A stretch of 64,000 nt of DNA from Candidatus Micrarchaeota archaeon. Its GTDB lineage: Archaea; Micrarchaeota; Micrarchaeia; Micrarchaeales; Micrarchaeaceae. Where the stretch lies: NCBI GenBank assembly GCA_028866575.1, contig JAGWHU010000004.1:49274-113273 (forward strand). Reading direction: 5' to 3'. A program made the translations under genes and the position numbers. Below, piece by piece: positions 1 through 7,860 of this stretch. Numbering within the stretch: the stretch's first letter is position 1; each line of letters opens with the position of its first letter. The notes below the pieces were generated by a model. That model saw nothing but the letters and a program-made list of their open reading frames with translations, had not been told where the DNA came from and did no database searches.

Positions 1-378
1 CCAATAGGGGAAAGGGCTGAGACTATCTCTGCAATGTTCATACAGCGGCAACATGATACCAAAGAGACCCTTGAGGATCTGAAAGAGCTTATAAATGATA
101 TAAACAACGCAAAGAAGGAGCAGAGTGAGAAAAGGATGCCATCCGATGTCTTTGCAGTCTATTGGGTATTGAGGAACGAAGGCTTAACCCAAGCTGATGA
201 CATAGCAAGGCACAGTGGAGAATTGTTTAACAAATATCCCTATTGGAGAACAAGTGAGGAGCAAGAAAGGAAAGTCAAACAGGAACTTTATAAGATTTTG
301 ATTACAAATAGTATAAGCAATAAGAAAGCTGTCCAGATAGGGACGAAACTGGTCAACATTCTAAAGAAGGGGGAATGA
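1..378 (+). CDS. hsdR: Type I restriction enzyme HsdR, C-terminal end (partial)
   Basis: The reading frame is open from the first base, so only the last 125 residues of a longer protein are visible. The segment resembles the helical C-terminal domain of type I restriction R subunits: an ERAE-like helix, a charged coiled stretch, AVYWVLRNEG, and WRTSEEQERKVKQELYK close to the end. In such systems this domain contacts the methylase/specificity subunits, while the motor and nuclease domains lie upstream, here outside the window. It is followed after one base by a YgjP-like peptidase and then an OLD nuclease, a defence-type neighbourhood. Base composition is AT-rich compared with the core genes. 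The family call rests on C-terminal similarity only. Confidence 0.7.
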   Translation, partial: PIGERAETISAMFIQRQHDTKETLEDLKELINDINNAKKEQSEKRMPSDVFAVYWVLRNEGLTQADDIARHSGELFNKYPYWRTSEEQERKVKQELYKILITNSISNKKAVQIGTKLVNILKKGE

Positions 379-379
379 T

Positions 380-661
380 ATGCTTGAAGACGACTTTAAA
401 AAGGAGGTATTCGATTGGGCTAGTGAAGTAGGTGTCAAACCAAAAGAAGTCCATATAAGGAAAATGAGTAAAAAATGGGCAAGTTGCTCAACTAAAGGGC
501 GAGTAACATTCTCATCAGAACTTCTTGAAAAACCTATAGACTTCAGAAATGAAGTAATAGCCCATGAATTATTACATATGAGATACAAAAATCATGATAA
601 AATGTTTAAAGCAGTTTTGAATGCACATCTAGATAAGAAGAATAATGTTAAGATAAAATGA
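380..661 (+). CDS. YgjP-like (DUF45) zinc metallopeptidase domain protein
   Basis: 93 residues. It has the zinc-protease motif HELLH (residues 62-66) with a further histidine at 72 (NHDKMF), and the WASCS block (33-37) typical of YgjP/DUF45 proteins. It is shorter than free-standing YgjP proteins (about 160-240 residues) and is essentially the catalytic core. The start lies one base after the hsdR stop, so the two are probably cotranscribed. Small peptidases of this family are often found next to type I restriction genes; the substrate is unknown. Zinc binding is inferred from the motif. Confidence 0.8.
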   Translation: MLEDDFKKEVFDWASEVGVKPKEVHIRKMSKKWASCSTKGRVTFSSELLEKPIDFRNEVIAHELLHMRYKNHDKMFKAVLNAHLDKKNNVKIK

Positions 662-713
662 TTGGTAAGCAAATATGAACAAGGTGTTAAAATGACTTTT
701 ATTTGGTGATAAT

Positions 714-2498
714 ATGAGAAGGGAAAGAAAAATTAATGCCAGGAATTATCGTTTAGATTCATTTAATATCAAAAACTTTAGATCTATAAACAATTTATCA
801 ATGAATTTTCCTGTAAACGATCTAATGATAATCTGTGGTGCAAATAACGTTGGCAAGACAAACTTTCTTAGAGCATTAGACCTATTTTTCTCATTGGATT
901 CTGACAAATTCAATGAAATAGACGATATACCTTATTTTATTTCTGAGGGTTCTAGAGGTGGCGGATATAAGACTACATTTAATGCAATTTTTATTTCAGA
1001 TTCATTTAGAAAAGTAAAGATTAAAGCAATATTTGAAAAAATAGAAGGTGAAAAACGAGTTACAGTAACTGGCAAGTTAGGCAGACAGAATATAAGAGAG
1101 GATAGAATAAGAGATTTCATATCAGGATTTAGATTTATCTTTATAGAATCTAGTAACATTGATATAACAAATACAATTGCACAGATTCTAAATAGTGACG
1201 TTCTTTTAACCCTGGCCAATAATAAAAAGAACAAAATTGTCTTAGACGATCTAAACAAATTTATTGAAGAATCAAAAAATTCAGTCAAAAGAATCCAGGA
1301 TGAAATTACCACAATTATAAAAGAAACTGTTGAAGGGATAGAGGGGATAGATCCAACCAAATGGAAAGCAGAAATATTGTTTCCAGAGTTTAAAAGTCTA
1401 AGGGACGCAATTTCTAACTTAGTTGTTTTTACATTGAATGATTCAAATAATAGGGTAATTAAAACCAAGGGAAGTGGTATACAAAGGGTCGTGCTTTTCT
1501 CATTGATACAATATATATCTGATAGTTCTGGTAAGAATATCATATGGGGTATAGATGAGCCAGAAGTGTTTTTGCAGCCAGCGTTACAAAAGAAGATGCA
1601 GGGCAGAATTGCCGGTCTTGCAAAATCTATACCTATAATAATAACAACACATTCTCATAATTTTATAGACCTAAAGAGTATGGACCATACATACTTATTC
1701 GAAGCATCAAAGGTAGAGGCTAAACAATACAAAAGGAAACCAAATCAGACATTCTATGAGTCAAAAACTTTGATTAACTCAAGTTCTGGAATTGAGAAAA
1801 TAAATCTGATAAAGAGACATTTAGGCATAACAAGAGGAGACACTTGGGAATTGCTGCCTTATAACCTATTAGTTGAAGGAGAAGATGATAAGATGTATAT
1901 TAATAGTCTTATGGAATTTTATGGAATAGAAAAACCAAACATATTTGTTGCAGAAGGTGCAGACAAAGCAAAAAACTATCTAAATTTTCTTAATGACTAT
2001 GCAAAAGAGATAAAATATAGGCCAAAAGTTCTATGCATATTAGACCATGATAATAAAGGTATAGAAGTTTACAAATATTTACAGAGTAATTCAAATAAAT
2101 ACGGAAATTTAGAAGTTACGGCAACACATATGCCTAGATTTGATGGGCGAGTATCTGAAGAACACAGATATGAAATTGAGGATTTTCTACCCAAGGAAAT
2201 GGTTTTAGATGCAGTAAATTATTTCTTATACAAAAAGGGGTATCAAAAACTCGGAGTAGATTCGTTATCAAACAGAACTAATACCGCATATGACAAGAAA
2301 GAAATCTTAAATTTACTAAGTCTATTGGCGGTAGTAAAAAACCCTGATCTCAAAGATTTAGACTTATCCAGTCCAGAGATTAAAAAATATCTATGTAAAA
2401 TTATATGTGATTCATTAAAGATTAATCAAAATAACTATGGGGAGCTGTTAAAACAAAATCAGATAATTAAAAATTTTATTTCATCTATAGCAACTTAA
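714..2498 (+). CDS. OLD-family ATP-dependent endonuclease (AAA ATPase plus TOPRIM)
   Basis: 594 residues. The N-terminal ABC/SMC-type ATPase has Walker A GANNVGKT (42-49), a Walker B/signature region GIDEPEVFLQP near 278 and an H-loop ITTHSHNF near 312. The C-terminal TOPRIM nuclease shows LLVEGEDDK near 385 and CILDHDNKG near 441, the acidic residues that bind metal. This is the architecture of OLD (overcoming lysogenization defect) nucleases, many of which act in phage defence alone or with a helicase partner. No GajB/UvrD-like partner follows, so it looks like a class 1 (stand-alone) OLD. AT-rich codon use marks it as accessory. It lies 52 bases after the YgjP-like gene on the same strand. 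Confidence 0.85.
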   Translation: MRRERKINARNYRLDSFNIKNFRSINNLSMNFPVNDLMIICGANNVGKTNFLRALDLFFSLDSDKFNEIDDIPYFISEGSRGGGYKTTFNAIFISDSFRKVKIKAIFEKIEGEKRVTVTGKLGRQNIREDRIRDFISGFRFIFIESSNIDITNTIAQILNSDVLLTLANNKKNKIVLDDLNKFIEESKNSVKRIQDEITTIIKETVEGIEGIDPTKWKAEILFPEFKSLRDAISNLVVFTLNDSNNRVIKTKGSGIQRVVLFSLIQYISDSSGKNIIWGIDEPEVFLQPALQKKMQGRIAGLAKSIPIIITTHSHNFIDLKSMDHTYLFEASKVEAKQYKRKPNQTFYESKTLINSSSGIEKINLIKRHLGITRGDTWELLPYNLLVEGEDDKMYINSLMEFYGIEKPNIFVAEGADKAKNYLNFLNDYAKEIKYRPKVLCILDHDNKGIEVYKYLQSNSNKYGNLEVTATHMPRFDGRVSEEHRYEIEDFLPKEMVLDAVNYFLYKKGYQKLGVDSLSNRTNTAYDKKEILNLLSLLAVVKNPDLKDLDLSSPEIKKYLCKIICDSLKINQNNYGELLKQNQIIKNFISSIAT

Positions 2499-2594
2499 TT
2501 AATCTAAGTAAGACGAGTAGCCACGCTTTCTAAATACAAGTAGTATCCTAACCGTTATCATACAAATCAAGATAATGGTGTTATAAATGATCAA

Positions 2595-2666
2595 TGCCCA
2601 TACTGCCCTAGCATGCTTAGTACAAATGGCTCATACAGGGTGCATAAGCATCGTTATTGCAAGTAA
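2595..2666 (+). pseudogene. Possible remnant of a transposase N-terminal zinc ribbon
   Basis: A short open stretch reads CPYCPSMLSTNGSYRVHKH then RYCK and stops. The CPxC pair, the 'NG' turn and the basic HRYCK end resemble the N-terminal zinc ribbon of several insertion-sequence transposases. No catalytic domain follows and there is no convincing start codon, so if real it is a fragment. The surrounding 190 bases between the OLD gene and the next gene hold nothing else I can identify. Low confidence because of the small size. Confidence 0.2.
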
Positions 2667-2687
2667 ACTTTCTGGAACACAAGATTT

Positions 2688-2957
2688 TCACATTTGATTA
2701 CTCATTAGATTCTTTGCAGATTCAAGTTCTTTTCTTATCTTGGGGTCCCTAAGAGGTACGATTAACATACTACCTCCATTTCTATTTGCAATAAGCTTGA
2801 ATCTCCTTATATTGTTTTCCAGCCCCCATCTGCTTGCTTCAGCACCAAGGTAAAGCTTGTATGAATGCCCTTTTTGGTGAGCAGGTATTATTGAGACTAT
2901 CAGATCATCTTCAGTAGTGCGCTCCCGTGCTATTGTTGTACTTTTTTTCATCGGCAT
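2688..2957 (-). CDS. Small protein of unknown function in the integrated element
   Basis: 89 residues, no family recognised. It has a basic, Thr-rich N-terminus, a beta-rich centre (DDLIVSIIPAHQKGHSYKLY, then FKLIANRNGGSMLIVPL) and a charged C-terminal helix. The beta-beta pattern with a small basic C-terminus could be a DNA-binding or SpoVT/AbrB-like fold, but no diagnostic motif is visible. It lies downstream of the integrase gene on the same strand, separated by a 298-base space with two perfect inverted repeats, so it may be the element's regulator. That role is inference from position. Confidence 0.5.
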   Translation of the reverse strand: MPMKKSTTIARERTTEDDLIVSIIPAHQKGHSYKLYLGAEASRWGLENNIRRFKLIANRNGGSMLIVPLRDPKIRKELESAKNLMSNQM

Positions 2958-3082
2958 GTTGTAGACCTGTTTTGAGGGGTGGTAAACCAGACATTCACGC
3001 CCCTTACTTATTCCAATTTTATGGAACTTATTTAAGGAATTTATGTGCTGAATGGTATAAATTCCTTTACATTTTTGTAGTC

Positions 3083-3099
3083 ATATACTGCCAGTATAT
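3083..3099. promoter_or_regulatory. Perfect 8-1-8 inverted repeat, candidate operator
   Basis: ATATACTG, one base, CAGTATAT: a perfect dyad in the AT-rich spacer between the integrase and the 89-residue gene. Size and symmetry fit a dimeric repressor site. The spacer holds no supported gene. No protein binding this site is known from the sequence. Confidence 0.4.
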
Positions 3100-3179
3100 T
3101 ACTATAATTTGTCGTCGTAAAAATATGATGTGTAAAAAATTCAAAAAAACGCAACATGCCGCGCAAAGGGATCTCAATA

Positions 3180-3198
3180 ACAGTTCAAGGTGAACTGT
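3180..3198. promoter_or_regulatory. Perfect 8-3-8 inverted repeat, candidate operator or 3' hairpin
   Basis: ACAGTTCA, AGG, TGAACTGT, 58 bases beyond the 3' end of the integrase gene (minus strand) and upstream of the 89-residue gene. It could be an operator or recombination-accessory site, or an RNA hairpin at the end of the integrase transcript. It differs from the dyad at 3083-3099. Confidence 0.4.
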
Positions 3199-3255
3199 GA
3201 ACAAGGTCTAAAAAAACGTGCATTTTTCTCTTATATTAGTACTTTGCAGGTCATT

Positions 3256-4563
3256 TCAAACCGGTGTGGATGCATCCGGCTTGCTTTTATGATCATATCG
3301 CCTTGCTTTCTGCAGTGTCTGTCCTAGTGGTTGATTATCCACCTGCAGGCCCTTATCGATAAGCTTTGGATAGTATATGCTCCCTTTTGTCAGCATGCTC
3401 TTTATCTCTGCCAGCTCATCTCTTAGTGCCTGCATCTCAGCATTCCTATCTATCTGGCCCCTACGGATTTTCTCCTGATCCAGGTATGCTGAGCACCTGG
3501 CACATACCTCTGCATCCGGCTCATTCTTCAGATGGCACCTCCAACACTCTTTTGGTATCAGTTTCGGTTCAGGTATCTTCATCTCCCTGTTTCCCAGCGC
3601 CCTTATCGCGCTCTTCACCGTCTGGTCGTTGAGATGGACGTATACATTTGCCATCTCATTGCTAGCCCATCCGAAATACCGGCGCATCACCTCTGGATTG
3701 AAATTCTGTCCTGCGAGGAAAGATGCAAAGCTGTGCCTGAATAGGTGCGCATATATACGCCTCCCCTTCAGCTCTGGAATCCTGCATTTGAGGTCGTGCA
3801 GCATCTTCTTCAGGCTCATGTAACTCAGCCAGTCCTCTGTTGGTATTCCGTTCTGCAGCTTGACAAATAGAGGTGCCATTGGCTCTGCGTTGCTGCGCAT
3901 CTGATGGATGTAACTGATGAGATATGTCGGATTCAGCAGTGCTATTGTCCTCTGGCCCGATTTTCCTGTGACTGTTATGTCTACCTCATCATTCTCTATC
4001 CTTATGCTATTCATCCTGATCGTCAGTAATTCACCTACACGCAAACCGCTCCATAGCAAACTCAGCAGCGCCTTGTCACGCGGATTCCTGCACTGCCTTA
4101 TAAGGCTCTCGACATCTGCCTCTGACAGCATGTCAGTGGGCAGCAACGCGTTTTTCACCCTGTCGGGCCTTATGTCCTCGACTATCTTCGGATATGTGCT
4201 GCTCTTGAGCAGGAATTTGTAGAATTTGCGCAGTGTCATCTTTATCTTGCCCCTCGAGATGGTCGCTATCGGCTTTCCATCCTTCCGCCTGGCATTGTTT
4301 ATGGCTATCACTATACGCTCAATATCTGCCTTTGTGGCCCTCTTCGCGTCCTTGTCGCCCAATTCCTTCAGTACAAAAATCAGCTCGTCCAGACGCTTGG
4401 CGATGGTCCTCTTTGCCCTGTTCTGCAGCTCCATCCACACCTTGAACTGCAATGCATAGGATTTGTTCGGCTCCTCAAGCTTGTTTATCCGTCTCAGCTG
4501 CGTCCTTATCTGTACTTCGCCGTTGTCGATGTATGGATTCTCCATACTGATATTCTGTGCCAT
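3256..4563 (-). CDS. Tyrosine recombinase/integrase with C-terminal zinc ribbon
   Basis: 435 residues. An N-terminal SAM-like core-binding domain (about 35-140) precedes a catalytic domain with R175 (GLRVGELL), K201 (TGKSGQ hairpin), H273-R276 (HLFRH), W299 in the His/Trp position and Y308 (NVYVH), so the active site is complete. After it comes a four-cysteine ribbon (C340, C343, C354, C357) and a charged coiled tail, which XerA-like archaeal recombinases normally lack. The gene starts 50 bases from the 3' end of tRNA-Thr, the classic position for an integrase of an element inserted in a tRNA 3' end. An alternative is a resident Xer protein, but the extra zinc ribbon and position favour a mobile element. 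GC content is closer to core genes than that of the cargo. Confidence 0.85.
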   Translation of the reverse strand: MAQNISMENPYIDNGEVQIRTQLRRINKLEEPNKSYALQFKVWMELQNRAKRTIAKRLDELIFVLKELGDKDAKRATKADIERIVIAINNARRKDGKPIATISRGKIKMTLRKFYKFLLKSSTYPKIVEDIRPDRVKNALLPTDMLSEADVESLIRQCRNPRDKALLSLLWSGLRVGELLTIRMNSIRIENDEVDITVTGKSGQRTIALLNPTYLISYIHQMRSNAEPMAPLFVKLQNGIPTEDWLSYMSLKKMLHDLKCRIPELKGRRIYAHLFRHSFASFLAGQNFNPEVMRRYFGWASNEMANVYVHLNDQTVKSAIRALGNREMKIPEPKLIPKECWRCHLKNEPDAEVCARCSAYLDQEKIRRGQIDRNAEMQALRDELAEIKSMLTKGSIYYPKLIDKGLQVDNQPLGQTLQKARRYDHKSKPDASTPV

Positions 4564-4612
4564 TGCCCCTTTATAATAAGGGTGGCCACGGGAGTGATAC
4601 TCCGACTTACCG

Positions 4613-4684
4613 AGCCCCGGGAGGGATTTGAACCCCCGACTTACTGCTTACGAAGCAGTCACTCTACCCCTGAGTTACCGAGGC
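4613..4684 (-). tRNA. tRNA-Thr (CGT), no intron
   Basis: A full cloverleaf on the minus strand: acceptor GCCTCGG pairs with CCGGGGC (one G-U), discriminator T, anticodon stem ACTGC/GCAGT with loop TTCGTAA giving anticodon CGT, and T-arm GGGGG-TTCAAAT-CCCTC. No CCA is encoded. The 3' end faces the integrase gene. Between them is a 5-3-5 inverted repeat (GGAGT GAT ACTCC, 4591-4603). I found no second copy of the tRNA 3' end in 1-4560, so the other boundary of an integrated element, if any, is probably left of the window. Confidence 0.92.
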
Positions 4685-4831
4685 CTATATCATTGCGATA
4701 TCATTTCCGACTGAGGCTCATGCAAACCATTTATCGTGCTTCAGTGATAAGATTATACCTCTAATAATAAAAAAACTACCTTTCAGGTCAGACTGTGGGA
4801 AAATCCCTTTGCCTCAGTTCCAAGCATAATA

Positions 4832-4839
4832 TTTATAAA
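4832..4839 (+). promoter_or_regulatory. TATA box of the surface-protein gene
   Basis: TTTATAAA, inside a longer AT palindrome, centred about 25 bases before the ATG at 4860. This spacing matches the archaeal TATA-to-start distance if the transcript is leaderless. Confidence 0.6.
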
Positions 4840-4859
4840 TTGTATTCACATATAAAAGG

Positions 4860-7814
4860 ATGAATCCTATGGATGATCAGGAGCCAGCGGACGATTTGGT
4901 TATAGGCTCCGGAGGCAATGGCAAATCCGGCAATGACTCCTATTCCGGTAACCCCAAGCAGCAGGGCCAGCCCACGCCGCACCAGATAATCGACGAAGGG
5001 AAGCCGCTTCCTGTAATACCCATAATAGCAATTGCCGTCATACTAGTGATAGGCGGCGCCGCATTCCTTTTCCTGAAGGGCTACATACTTGCGGCCCCGA
5101 CAACCACTTCAACCTCGACGATATTGTCCAGCGTGAGCCCGATAAGCGGGTGCCAGATAATAGCAAGGTCAGGCAAGTACTTCGTCCCGTCGGACATAAA
5201 GACCGCGATACAGGGCGGCGCATGCATAAACGTCTCAGCAAGCAACGTCAACATAGCCTGCGACAACAGCAGGATAGTTGGTTCAGGGCCGTTTCTGATA
5301 GTGCCCCCGTTCACCTACGGCATACAGATAATGAACGACAGCAATGTCACCGTGACCGGGTGCAAGATACTCAATTTCTCCTATGGGATATACTCCGTAT
5401 CTTCCAACGGCGTCGGGCTTTCCAACAACAACGTCTCTCTGAACTTCGTTTCCAACATATACCTGAACAATACCCACAACAGCACAGTGCGCAACAACTA
5501 CATGTCCAAGGCCTCCAGCACGCAGGGTTCGATGTTCCTCACAAACGGCACCAGCGGCATAACGGTACTGAACAACACGATACAGTACAACAACTATTAC
5601 GGCATAAACATCAACGCCTCTAACAACACGTTCATAGACAACTTCCTGAACGGGACCCAGTACTCGTTCAGGTGCAGCGTGCCAAACAGCTTCCCGATAA
5701 GCAGCAGGGCATCCGGAAACGTATGCGCAAACAGCACCGGCTGCGGCTTCCTGGAGTGCAGGAGCGTCAACATACCTGCGAACATATCCAAGCTGGTGCT
5801 ATCCAGCAGGATAAGCAGCTGCGGCTCGGTAGTAAACCCCGGCACGTACGAACTTGCATCGGACATAGACATGAGGAACTTCATCAACATATCCAACATA
5901 CTGTCGGTGCTAACCCCTTGCATAAGGGTTGCATCCAAAAACGTGGTGATAAACTGCAACGGCTTCGGAATATACAACTCCACGGTTGCGGTTAGCTCAT
6001 CAGGCATCCAGAACGTGACAATCAAGAACTGCAAGATCAACAATGCAGATGTGGGCATTCTGCTGAACGGGGCGACCTCCTTCAGCATACTCAACACCTC
6101 GTTCAAGAATGAGGGATACGGGATAGAGATGTACAACTCCAGCCTTAACGACCTGCTCAACGTTACCGTAACATCCGATACGAATGCCGTGCTACTGTCC
6201 TCCTCGTTCTCCAACCTTCTGCAGGACGTCAGGATACTGAACAACACATACGGGGTTTACCTCCAGAACAATTCCTACTCCAACACCTTCAACAAGGCGA
6301 CGATACTGAACAACTCAAAGATGGACGTCTTCGCGACCCAGGACTCCGCAAACATCTCCTACAACCTTATGAGCTCAACCACATGCGGCTACACCACCGC
6401 GCAATGGGCCACGTGCAAGCACTTCATAGGGCCTGCAATGGCATATGTGCCGTTCTCCGAGTGCGGGACCATAAGCCAGCCGGGGAACTACATACTGCAG
6501 TCAAGCATAGCAAACGGGTACGGGCAGTGCATTCACATCACGGCAAGCAACGTAACCCTCTCCTGCGCTGGCCATGTAGTATCTGCAGGGCCAACAATTC
6601 AGGGCCCGGGTATGATGGTGTCGGATGCGCACAACGTAACAATAAACAACTGCGATTTCCTCGCATTCCCGACATCTGTCAATGTAACGCATTCTTCGCT
6701 CGTCACCCTTGAGGGGATAGGCTCCCACAATTCGAACTACGGCATCGTGCTCGACAACGTGGAAAACGGCGGCATATACAACAGCAGCGTAAACGCAACT
6801 AACAACGCGAGCATAATGCTCTACAACACAAGCAACGTCAGGATAACTAACGCCATAGTCTCCTATGGGCAGAAGCGCAACATAGCGCTGCTGGTCAACA
6901 ATTCGCAGAACAACACGATAGACAACTCGATAGCGTCGCACAACTACATAGGCATGGAATTGTCGGGCAAATCCTCAAACAACACCATAATGAACAACAC
7001 GATGCAGTCTGACACAAAGCTCGATTACATGTGCATAGGCAACGGCGGGATAGATTCGGAGAAAGGCGGGATAAACTACGGCACCACCAAGTCTGGCTGC
7101 CACTGGCTTGCTGCGATAACCCCGATACATCCGAAGCCGGAGTGCATTGCTGCTTCAGAGCCCAGCCTCCTATACCTGACGCAGGACTACGAGTATACGA
7201 CAGGCTCGACATGCTTCACCCTGTTCGCAAACACGTCAACGATAAACTGCAACGGCCACACGATAATAGCAACGAGCGGGGGCACGTTTGCCGAATTCAA
7301 GAACTCGCAGGATTCCAGGATCGAAAACTGCTACCTCAAGGACTTCGCCGATACAATAACCGCTACGAACTCCACGGTTACCGTATTCAACAACACCGTA
7401 TACGAAAGCGCCCCCGGAAGCATAGCGATCCACCTCAACGACTCAAGGCTCGGCGTAACCGTGCAGAGCAACAACGTGTCAACCTCGGGCACCGGCATAT
7501 ACCTGTCAAACATAGGCTCGGGATCGCTCGAGGACAATCTGGTAAGCAGGGCGAACACCGCATATTACCTGCATAACGTCACCGCGATGACCATAAAGGG
7601 CGACACCGCATATCCTGGCGCCTACTTCGGGCTCATACTGAACGATTCCCTGACCAACATACTGCAGAACAACAACATGTTCTCTTCAGGCACGGGCATC
7701 TCCTGCCTGCTCAGGTCGCAGGGCCGCTCCAACAACACCGACCTAGGCAACAACGCATGCAATAGCCAGTCCAACTGCCTTTGGCTGCAAAGCTCATCGC
7801 AGCAGTGCCCGTAA
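4860..7814 (+). CDS. Membrane-anchored surface protein with right-handed beta-helix (PbH1/NosD-like) repeats
   Basis: 984 residues. A hydrophilic N-terminus of about 50 residues is followed by one transmembrane helix (about 51-77) and a Thr/Ser linker, so the protein is probably anchored with its large C-terminal part outside. That part has four modules starting near 96, 317, 533 and 759. Each opens with a Cys-containing block (for example SECGTISQPGNYIL), an 'xxCxH/V..SNV.I.C.G' turn, then many short Asn-rich rungs (NNT, SNNN), and ends with a Cys pair. This is typical of parallel beta-helix repeats. Dozens of N-x-S/T sequons suggest heavy N-glycosylation. No polysaccharide-lyase active site is recognisable, so adhesion or an S-layer-like role is only a guess. 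An alternative start is ATG 4869. Confidence 0.8.
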   Translation: MNPMDDQEPADDLVIGSGGNGKSGNDSYSGNPKQQGQPTPHQIIDEGKPLPVIPIIAIAVILVIGGAAFLFLKGYILAAPTTTSTSTILSSVSPISGCQIIARSGKYFVPSDIKTAIQGGACINVSASNVNIACDNSRIVGSGPFLIVPPFTYGIQIMNDSNVTVTGCKILNFSYGIYSVSSNGVGLSNNNVSLNFVSNIYLNNTHNSTVRNNYMSKASSTQGSMFLTNGTSGITVLNNTIQYNNYYGININASNNTFIDNFLNGTQYSFRCSVPNSFPISSRASGNVCANSTGCGFLECRSVNIPANISKLVLSSRISSCGSVVNPGTYELASDIDMRNFINISNILSVLTPCIRVASKNVVINCNGFGIYNSTVAVSSSGIQNVTIKNCKINNADVGILLNGATSFSILNTSFKNEGYGIEMYNSSLNDLLNVTVTSDTNAVLLSSSFSNLLQDVRILNNTYGVYLQNNSYSNTFNKATILNNSKMDVFATQDSANISYNLMSSTTCGYTTAQWATCKHFIGPAMAYVPFSECGTISQPGNYILQSSIANGYGQCIHITASNVTLSCAGHVVSAGPTIQGPGMMVSDAHNVTINNCDFLAFPTSVNVTHSSLVTLEGIGSHNSNYGIVLDNVENGGIYNSSVNATNNASIMLYNTSNVRITNAIVSYGQKRNIALLVNNSQNNTIDNSIASHNYIGMELSGKSSNNTIMNNTMQSDTKLDYMCIGNGGIDSEKGGINYGTTKSGCHWLAAITPIHPKPECIAASEPSLLYLTQDYEYTTGSTCFTLFANTSTINCNGHTIIATSGGTFAEFKNSQDSRIENCYLKDFADTITATNSTVTVFNNTVYESAPGSIAIHLNDSRLGVTVQSNNVSTSGTGIYLSNIGSGSLEDNLVSRANTAYYLHNVTAMTIKGDTAYPGAYFGLILNDSLTNILQNNNMFSSGTGISCLLRSQGRSNNTDLGNNACNSQSNCLWLQSSSQQCP

Positions 7815-7860
7815 TCCCTATTTAATACTTTTTTACGTATTGGTATAGGGTGCTTGGATA

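Noticed and set aside
2927..3193. 88-codon plus frame over the two dyads
   Set aside because: Poor composition, overlaps the start of the 89-residue gene, and the bases are better explained as a regulatory space.
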